Origin: a virus
Length of the DNA: 64,000 bases
Reading direction: 5' to 3' (one strand)
Virus record (IMG/VR): IMGVR_UViG_3300036884_000299
Span: 1-64,000 of that record
The position numbers and the translations under genes were made by a program. The notes below the pieces were generated by a model that saw only the letters and a program-made list of their open reading frames with translations, was not told where the DNA came from and ran no database searches. Below, piece by piece: positions 59,252 to 64,000 of the stretch. The stretch's first letter is position 1. Every line of letters begins with the position of its first letter.

Positions 59252-59719
59252 TTATTTCATGCTTTGAACAGCAGCATCAGCAGTATCAACAGTAGTATCT
59301 ACAGTAGTTCCTACTTGTACAGTTACATTTTCTGTAGTTACAGCTACTTTATCAACTTCCTTAGTTGCATCTACAGCTACAGTAGAAGCTTCTTTCTCTA
59401 CATCAGAAGCAACAGCAGCAATACCTTTATCAATATCAGCAGCTACCTTAACTTCTTCAGCTTTTATAGTAGCATCAATAGCATCAATCTTAGCCTTAGC
59501 TTCATTAGATAACTTTACTGCCTCTGCTTTGATTTTAGCATACAATTCGTCTTTGGCTTCCTTGGTTAGAAGATGGAACCTCTCGGCTACTTCTCCCCAT
59601 AGATGAATAGCTAAACTCTTACCATTGATTAGAAGCGTTTTACCACCATCGGTAAGCTCTACTAAGTCCTTGTCCATATCAGCTTTAAGCCGAGTAAATA
59701 ATTCATGACTAATAAACAT
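59252..59719 (-). CDS. Ala/Val-rich helical protein
   Basis: 155 residues. N-terminal 50 residues resemble a folded domain (LLINGKSLAIHLWGEVAERFHL); the rest is an Ala/Lys/Glu/Asp coiled coil with Thr/Val repeats, likely extended. SD AAGGAG before ATG 59719, ACTAACT 20 nt upstream. Possibly a virion or head-core protein, from composition only. Confidence 0.5.
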   Translation of the reverse strand: MFISHELFTRLKADMDKDLVELTDGGKTLLINGKSLAIHLWGEVAERFHLLTKEAKDELYAKIKAEAVKLSNEAKAKIDAIDATIKAEEVKVAADIDKGIAAVASDVEKEASTVAVDATKEVDKVAVTTENVTVQVGTTVDTTVDTADAAVQSMK

Positions 59720-59741
59720 ATAAATCTCCTTATTTAGTTAG

Positions 59742-59903
59742 TTATAATCCTGAAAATGGATTGTCTTTATTTATTGTTTGACTTCCTTCGTCTACTAAAT
59801 CCCAAGTAAATTTAGGATTATTGTAATCCAAAGTATCGCCTTTATCTTCTAATAAATCTTTAACAATCGGTATTAAATTCGTCTGATTCGTCTGAGTCTC
59901 CAT
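59742..59903 (-). CDS. Small acidic hypothetical protein
   Basis: 53 residues from ATG 59903, with GAGG upstream, overlapping the end of the zinc-ribbon gene in another frame. Acidic, Asn-rich (GDTLDYNNPKFTWDLVDEG). The 3' end abuts the leader of the 59719 gene. Fairly well supported by composition and placement. Confidence 0.5.
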   Translation of the reverse strand: METQTNQTNLIPIVKDLLEDKGDTLDYNNPKFTWDLVDEGSQTINKDNPFSGL

Positions 59904-60093
59904 GTTCAGTTAGTTCCTCAGAGCATTGTGGACAAAAATTATTAGTCCAACCCAACTCTAATAAAGACTCTTTTATCGAATCTTTTATTTTTTGCCCATC
60001 ATCACCAGAAAACTCTATACTGAAGGAAGTGTCGCATTTATTACACTGTACCTCTGCTACACCCTCATAGTTATACTCTGTTATTGTATACAT
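59860..60093 (-). CDS. Small zinc-ribbon protein
   Basis: 77 residues. CNKC (about 17-20) and CPQC (about 54-57) form a four-Cys zinc site, followed by an acidic tail (HGDSDESDEFNTDC). SD AGGAG; ACTAAG 15 nt upstream. Unknown role. Confidence 0.55.
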   Translation of the reverse strand: MYTITEYNYEGVAEVQCNKCDTSFSIEFSGDDGQKIKDSIKESLLELGWTNNFCPQCSEELTEHGDSDESDEFNTDC

Positions 60094-60123
60094 TAAAACT
60101 CCTGCATACTTAGTATTAGAGGA

Positions 60124-60456
60124 TTACTGAATGATTATAGTGTCTCCTGGTAATTTATTACCGTATATTTTAGTACTATATTGTACAGTAGTAATAGAGG
60201 GAGGAGGTATAACAAAATAATTCTGATTTATAGCTGTAGTTATATCAGTAGAAATAGCTGAAACAATATAATTTTGTAATAACAAAGTTAAATTAGTAAA
60301 ATTTTCTATTTCAGATTGGAACACTGTAGGAATAAATACTATAGGTATATTGGTTCCTGATTGTAATTCAAAAGTAGTGCCATGATTTATAAGTTTTACT
60401 GTATAGGCAGGAAATGAGTTTTTTATTCTGTGTAGAAACGTTAAGCTTATCATCAT
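60124..60456 (-). CDS. Tandem paralogue 3 of small virion-like family
   Basis: 110 residues, sharing with the two genes that follow in coordinate order (upstream in transcription) a pattern of basic N-terminal helix, 'VFIPTVFQSEIENFTNL', then 'LLLQNYIVSAISTDITTAI'. The shared layout indicates tandem duplication. No SD seen. Unknown. Confidence 0.5.
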   Translation of the reverse strand: MMISLTFLHRIKNSFPAYTVKLINHGTTFELQSGTNIPIVFIPTVFQSEIENFTNLTLLLQNYIVSAISTDITTAINQNYFVIPPPSITTVQYSTKIYGNKLPGDTIIIQ

Positions 60457-60464
60457 TTAATATC

Positions 60465-60818
60465 TTATTGAATAGTCATAGGATCACCAGTAATGCCATC
60501 AGAACCATTATTTACAACTAATAATGAGTTATTTACTAATACTGGAGCATTGATAGAAGCTTGAGAGGACGTAAAGTAGTTGGAAGCTGCTGCTGTAGTG
60601 ATAGTAGAAGTGAAATCAGTTAGGATTGCTGTTTGCAATGAGGATTGCAAATTAGGGAAGGTCTCCATTTCATTGATCCACTTTTGAGGAATGAACGCCA
60701 CTGGGGAGTATGTTCCTGACTGTACTAGCATAATAGTACCACTAAAATTTATCTTAAATGTATATGCAGTGTTACCATTATTTCTCAATGCACGTACAAA
60801 GGCTGCTGAAACCATCAT
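60465..60818 (-). CDS. Tandem paralogue 2 of small virion-like family
   Basis: 117 residues: 'SAAFVRALRNNGNTAYTFKINFSGTIMLVQSGTYSPVAFIPQKWINEMETFPNLQSSLQTAIL'. AGAGAGGAG precedes ATG 60818; ACTAATTATATA lies upstream. Composition fits a small structural protein. Confidence 0.5.
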   Translation of the reverse strand: MMVSAAFVRALRNNGNTAYTFKINFSGTIMLVQSGTYSPVAFIPQKWINEMETFPNLQSSLQTAILTDFTSTITTAAASNYFTSSQASINAPVLVNNSLLVVNNGSDGITGDPMTIQ

Positions 60819-60856
60819 AAAATCTCCTCTCTATATAATTAGTAGGTAAAATGAGA

Positions 60857-61072
60857 CTATCTATTCATAAATACAATAATATCGCTAGTAATATCATTGA
60901 GTATTTGTTCTTGTAACCCTAAAGTTAATTGTGAATACATGCCTATTTCATTTATCCATCGTGACGGATTATAGGGAGTTCCATCTATAGAGAGAGTAGT
61001 CTCATCAAAAGATTCAATATCATTGTTAGAGAAATTAGATTGGAGCTGGGTAACAAACATCATATCTATCAT
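60857..61072 (-). CDS. Tandem paralogue 1 of small virion-like family
   Basis: 71 residues, a shorter relative (FVTQLQSNFSNN...NPSRWINEIGMYSQLTLGLQEQILNDITSDI). AGAGG precedes ATG; ACTAAATAAG upstream. Lies just after the RNA ligase terminator. Confidence 0.5.
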   Translation of the reverse strand: MIDMMFVTQLQSNFSNNDIESFDETTLSIDGTPYNPSRWINEIGMYSQLTLGLQEQILNDITSDIIVFMNR

Positions 61073-61098
61073 AAAAATACCTCTACTTATTTAGTAAT

Positions 61099-61125
61099 AA
61101 AAAAGGCTACCATTTCTGGTAGCCT
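61099..61125 (-). terminator. Terminator after RNA ligase gene
   Basis: On the minus strand AGGCTACC, six-base loop, GGTAGCCT, then TTTTTTA. Eight perfect pairs plus T run. Confidence 0.85.
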
Positions 61126-61150
61126 AATTAAAAAGGGCATGGGGGAGCCT

Positions 61151-62425
61151 TTATGCCTGTTCTTCTATATCGATAACCTCTTCTTCATGTGCCTTTGACT
61201 CCTTCAAGAGGAATGCTTCAGACTTCAGCTTGTAAGCCTCGATGTTCATACCCTCGATCCTGATAACGATACCCTCATCAGGGTTACCATCGCAATCTTC
61301 GGCCTTTTTTTCCAAATAATTAGCCTTCAATTCATTAATAAAATAGCTAACCCAATACTCAGGATTGGTAGGATTGGAGTATAGAGGGAAATCGGAAGCC
61401 TTGCCATAGTAGAATTCCTCTACCATAGGCACCTGAAGTTCTTCGCAGCGCTGTTTCATTGCTTGCCATGAATACTCATACACAGTACCATCAGTACCAG
61501 TAGCAGTAATCCTATAGACAGCAACTTTATACGTATTAGGTATACAACCATAACGATATCCCTTCTGGATAGCATTGCCAGAAGGGAGGAATCCCACTAT
61601 CTCATAGTAGACAGTTTCACCAGCATGAAGTTTAGTTAGGAAATATTTTTTTCCAGCCTCAGTCCAGATATCTTCCTTGTAGAAGCCAGAAGTAGTAGCA
61701 TCGTTCTTGACTACTGACCTGGATGCATAGAGATAATCGTACTCAGTATCCTGTATCTTTATTCCTATACTCTTTGCTATTTTCTCCAGCAGGTTTAATT
61801 TCCTCTTTACTAGAGCATTAGCACAGATAGCTGAAGTTCCGTGTATTTTCCGACTGATACTGATTATCTGGTTAGGATTAAACTTATGTACATTTCGCAA
61901 TAGTTGTGAAGTATCAATATGGAAATGAAACTGATCAGGGATTAGACGAGAAGTTTTCTTTACTTTCCTTCCCTTCTTACCTTGAACCTGAATCTGCTTC
62001 TGTGGAGGCACATATTTGTGGCAGACATCAACACCATTAAGGGAAGTAAAACTATTCCCTTCCTCAAGATCAACATTGTAGGGCTTAAACTTGCCTACCC
62101 CTATTGCAAGCCCCAGTGAAATAGTATTTTTGAGTCTCACTACCTTTACCCGATTACCTTTGGATAAATAGCTCCCGATTGACTTAAACTCCTCCTTACC
62201 ATAATCAGGAGATTGCTTATCTACTACCTTAATAAAATCTAAGTTTAATATCATATTGGAGTCAAAAAATACTACATTATTTTCTTCATAAAAATCATTT
62301 TTACCTACTACTACCTGCCCCTGCTCTATTCCCTCTAGGCTAAGTATAGCTTTGACAATGTTATCTGCTCCTACTATAGGTTCTATCCTACTAATTTTCA
62401 TCACTACTGCTGTGTTATTCTGCAT
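61151..62425 (-). CDS. RNA ligase (Rnl-type, with N-terminal OB-like domain)
   Basis: 424 residues. N-terminal domain (KISRIEPIVGADNIVKAIL, then LSLGLAIGVG) resembles the OB domain of Deinococcus-type RNA ligases; nucleotidyl-transfer motifs follow: ISRKIHGTSAI with the AMP-accepting Lys (around 195), YEIVGFLPSG, DEGIVIRIEG and a last motif AYKLKSEAFLLKE. It seals nicks or breaks in RNA. Moderately GC-richer than neighbours. ATG 62425 uses AGGAG encoded within the overlapping homing endonuclease. Confidence 0.75.
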   Translation of the reverse strand: MQNNTAVVMKISRIEPIVGADNIVKAILSLEGIEQGQVVVGKNDFYEENNVVFFDSNMILNLDFIKVVDKQSPDYGKEEFKSIGSYLSKGNRVKVVRLKNTISLGLAIGVGKFKPYNVDLEEGNSFTSLNGVDVCHKYVPPQKQIQVQGKKGRKVKKTSRLIPDQFHFHIDTSQLLRNVHKFNPNQIISISRKIHGTSAICANALVKRKLNLLEKIAKSIGIKIQDTEYDYLYASRSVVKNDATTSGFYKEDIWTEAGKKYFLTKLHAGETVYYEIVGFLPSGNAIQKGYRYGCIPNTYKVAVYRITATGTDGTVYEYSWQAMKQRCEELQVPMVEEFYYGKASDFPLYSNPTNPEYWVSYFINELKANYLEKKAEDCDGNPDEGIVIRIEGMNIEAYKLKSEAFLLKESKAHEEEVIDIEEQA

Positions 62426-63356
62426 ATTTACTCCTTAAAAATAAAATTTTAGATTGGAAGAATTCCCACCAATCTTTATCATTTCCTAAGAAATTATACT
62501 TAAAAAATTGATAATTGTCAATACCAATTTCTCGTAGAAGTGTTCTAATATTATGAATAGAAGCCTTCCCTACAGGGATATCTTTGTAAGAGACTCCCTT
62601 ATTATTACTAAGATAATCTAGAACCTTTATTCTTATCTTTAGTGATTCTTTTTTGATATTGAACTGTCTTTTAAGGCTAACTTCTACTTTTTTATCCTTC
62701 ATCACCTTAGCAGTTGTGATTCCATATATCTCTTCATATGTCTTTCCTCTACGAGCAACGCTCATTTTTTGCTTATCCTCATTAGTAAGATGATACCCAT
62801 GATTCCCTCCATGGTGTATAGGGGGCTTATGCCCAATATTTTTTAAGGTTCTACTTATTTTAAGCTTGATAGCATCAGAACGATCCTTTCCATAAACTTC
62901 CTCAAAGGTCTTTCCTTTCAGATGTTTACCTAATTTTACCCTATTCTCAGGTAATTGATTAAAATGTTCTACCCCTAACTTTTGAGCAGATTTCTTTCTT
63001 TTCATAGCTTGTTTCTTATACAGTTCTTTTTTATTTTCTTCTGACCATCCTTCTAGCTTATTACATTTCTCTCCACCACCAGTCATATTATAGCCAAAAT
63101 CCCTATTAGTGGTGTTATATTGTTTTATCCAATACTGTTCCTTTTCACTACAATTCTCTTTATTACACTCTTCCACTTGGTAAATAATAAAATTATCTAT
63201 ACCATATTTATTCATAGCATCATACAAAACTTGATTCTTTCTTCTAATCATGCATTTTTTATGGGCACAAAATCTTTCTTCAATAGTTTTAGATGTTTGC
63301 CCTATATATTTTTTGTGGTTTATTATGTTCTCAATACAATAAATGAAATACGCCAT
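62415..63356 (-). CDS. GIY-YIG homing endonuclease
   Basis: 313 residues. FIYCIENI...KYIGQTSKTIEERF (nuclease core with Arg) and Glu in SEKEQYWIKQY, followed by two related repeats (GKTFEEVYGKDRSDAIKLKIS and GKTYEEIYGITTAKVMKDKK) that look like DNA-binding NUMOD-type units, and a helix-turn-helix-like end. No SD; ACTAA lies 6 nt before ATG 63356. It overlaps the RNA ligase start and the 3' end of the short gene at 63323. Confidence 0.85.
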   Translation of the reverse strand: MAYFIYCIENIINHKKYIGQTSKTIEERFCAHKKCMIRRKNQVLYDAMNKYGIDNFIIYQVEECNKENCSEKEQYWIKQYNTTNRDFGYNMTGGGEKCNKLEGWSEENKKELYKKQAMKRKKSAQKLGVEHFNQLPENRVKLGKHLKGKTFEEVYGKDRSDAIKLKISRTLKNIGHKPPIHHGGNHGYHLTNEDKQKMSVARRGKTYEEIYGITTAKVMKDKKVEVSLKRQFNIKKESLKIRIKVLDYLSNNKGVSYKDIPVGKASIHNIRTLLREIGIDNYQFFKYNFLGNDKDWWEFFQSKILFLRSKYAE

Positions 63357-63451
63357 GTATAGTTAGTGAGACTATCCGCCAAAGGTTGATAACTCTTATC
63401 CTTAATAGGCTGGATATTATCAAGATAAACTATCATTTGCTCTCTACTCAT
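63323..63451 (-). CDS. Short gene overlapping the homing endonuclease start
   Basis: 42 residues, ATG 63451 with AAGGAG upstream (MSREQMIVYLDNIQPIKDK). Its last ~14 codons run into the endonuclease gene, so it may be a native gene truncated or refitted by the endonuclease insertion. Function unknown. Confidence 0.4.
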   Translation of the reverse strand: MSREQMIVYLDNIQPIKDKSYQPLADSLTNYTWRISFIVLRT

Positions 63452-63461
63452 TTATTTCTCC

Positions 63462-63656
63462 TTATATTGAACGTTTTAATGTTCCACTCAACCCCAATAT
63501 CTTAACATGTCCATCCTTTAATGTCAATATCACTTCATCATTCTGGATTAATCCTGATACTACATTATCATAAAAATAAGTATTATAATGAGCACCATGA
63601 GTATCATATCGATGGGCTTTACCATTCTGGATTTTAATTACATAGTTTTTGTCCAT
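63462..63656 (-). CDS. Small hypothetical protein
   Basis: 64 residues with beta-like repeats (KIQNGKAHRYDTHGAHYNTYF, ILTLKDGHVKILGLSG). TAATG overlap with the upstream partial gene. Unknown. Confidence 0.5.
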   Translation of the reverse strand: MDKNYVIKIQNGKAHRYDTHGAHYNTYFYDNVVSGLIQNDEVILTLKDGHVKILGLSGTLKRSI

Positions 63657-64000
63657 TATTTATACTCCCTTAGCAAATCATCTAATTTTACTTCAGAGTT
63701 TTCCTCCATTCCTACCTTTCTAAGGAAAGCAACAGCCCCACCTTCCTCAGATTTGTATATATCCATTTCATCATTAGAATCCAATCCAATGATAATCAAT
63801 TTAGCATTATATTCCATAAGCTTATTTTTAAGAGCAAAATCTTCAATAAAATCTCGTATGGTTCTTTCTCTAAGCTTAATTTTATCACATTGAATAGACC
63901 AAAAATTTTGTGGAGTAATATAATGACGAACCCTAATCCAACCTTGTTTACATGCAATGAAAATTAACTGTTCTCTCGTTATTTTATCATGCTCTAGAGT
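63656..64000 (-). CDS. C-terminal part of a family member related to 37834/39015 (partial)
   Basis: About 114 residues are visible before the stop, entering from the right edge. 'QGWIRVRHYITPQNFWSIQCDKIKLRERTIRDF' matches the 37834 gene (DGWIRVRHYIKPRDYWSIQCDRVKLRK...RDF) nearly residue for residue, followed by a similar acidic tail. It lies on the opposite strand, 25 kb away. Unknown function. Confidence 0.6.
   Translation of the reverse strand, partial: TLEHDKITREQLIFIACKQGWIRVRHYITPQNFWSIQCDKIKLRERTIRDFIEDFALKNKLMEYNAKLIIIGLDSNDEMDIYKSEEGGAVAFLRKVGMEENSEVKLDDLLREYK

Overview
The window is a contiguous piece of a large AT-rich tailed-phage genome (Caudoviricetes). The evidence is a large terminase subunit, tail-fibre and collar-type proteins, phage replication and recombination enzymes, densely packed and overlapping small genes, a tRNA and four free-standing homing endonucleases. 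No capsid, portal or polymerase gene is visible, so the host and the exact phage group cannot be named. Shine-Dalgarno (SD) sites and TTGACA/TATACT promoters show that the phage uses an ordinary bacterial sigma-70 host.

Layout. (1) 1-17253, plus strand: tail fibre/adhesin genes, a paralogous pair of long Thr/Ser/Ala-rich proteins behind matching two-hairpin leaders, small membrane proteins and three unknown genes. (2) 17284-26159, minus strand: a putative ssDNA-binding protein, a zincin-like protein, an operon of four small proteins sharing the N-terminal tag MKxRxGF(V/I)SNSSSSSF downstream of a radical SAM/SPASM enzyme, a PD-(D/E)XK-like protein, an SbcC/gp46-like ATPase and SSB. (3) 26160-26384: AT-rich divergent control region with palindromes. 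(4) 26385-43357, plus strand: dUTPase-like protein, GIY-YIG endonuclease, CHC2/Toprim primase, GroES-like protein, HNH-like protein, FEN-type exonuclease, many tiny genes, an AAA+ ATPase overlapping an HslV (ClpQ) peptidase, an SbcD/gp47-like phosphoesterase, tRNA-Thr(UGU), a second GIY-YIG endonuclease and a large protein with a nucleotidyltransferase domain. (5) 43360-52583, minus strand: cyclic-phosphate-receiver-like protein, peptide deformylase, KH-like protein, AAA ATPase, DUF932 protein, RtcB with a Vsr-like homing endonuclease, and a very acidic protein. (6) 52735-59221, plus strand: nuclease-like protein, TerL and three chained modular genes. (7) 59252-64000, minus strand: small proteins, three tandem paralogues, an RNA ligase with an upstream GIY-YIG endonuclease, and a partial gene.

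How the genes fit together. Blocks 2 and 4 are mainly DNA metabolism and takeover genes, driven by host-type promoters with a nearly fixed 17-nt spacer. RtcB, an Rnl-type ligase and a cyclic-phosphate-receiver-like protein suggest RNA repair. The AAA+/HslV pair looks like a phage-encoded compartmental protease. Many genes without an SD site, several of them virion-associated or homing endonucleases, instead have ACTAA(T/C)T exactly 11 nt before the start codon, which suggests a phage-specific expression signal. The strongest candidates for undescribed biology are the radical SAM/SNSSSSSF operon, the AAA+/HslV pair and this ACTAA start motif.
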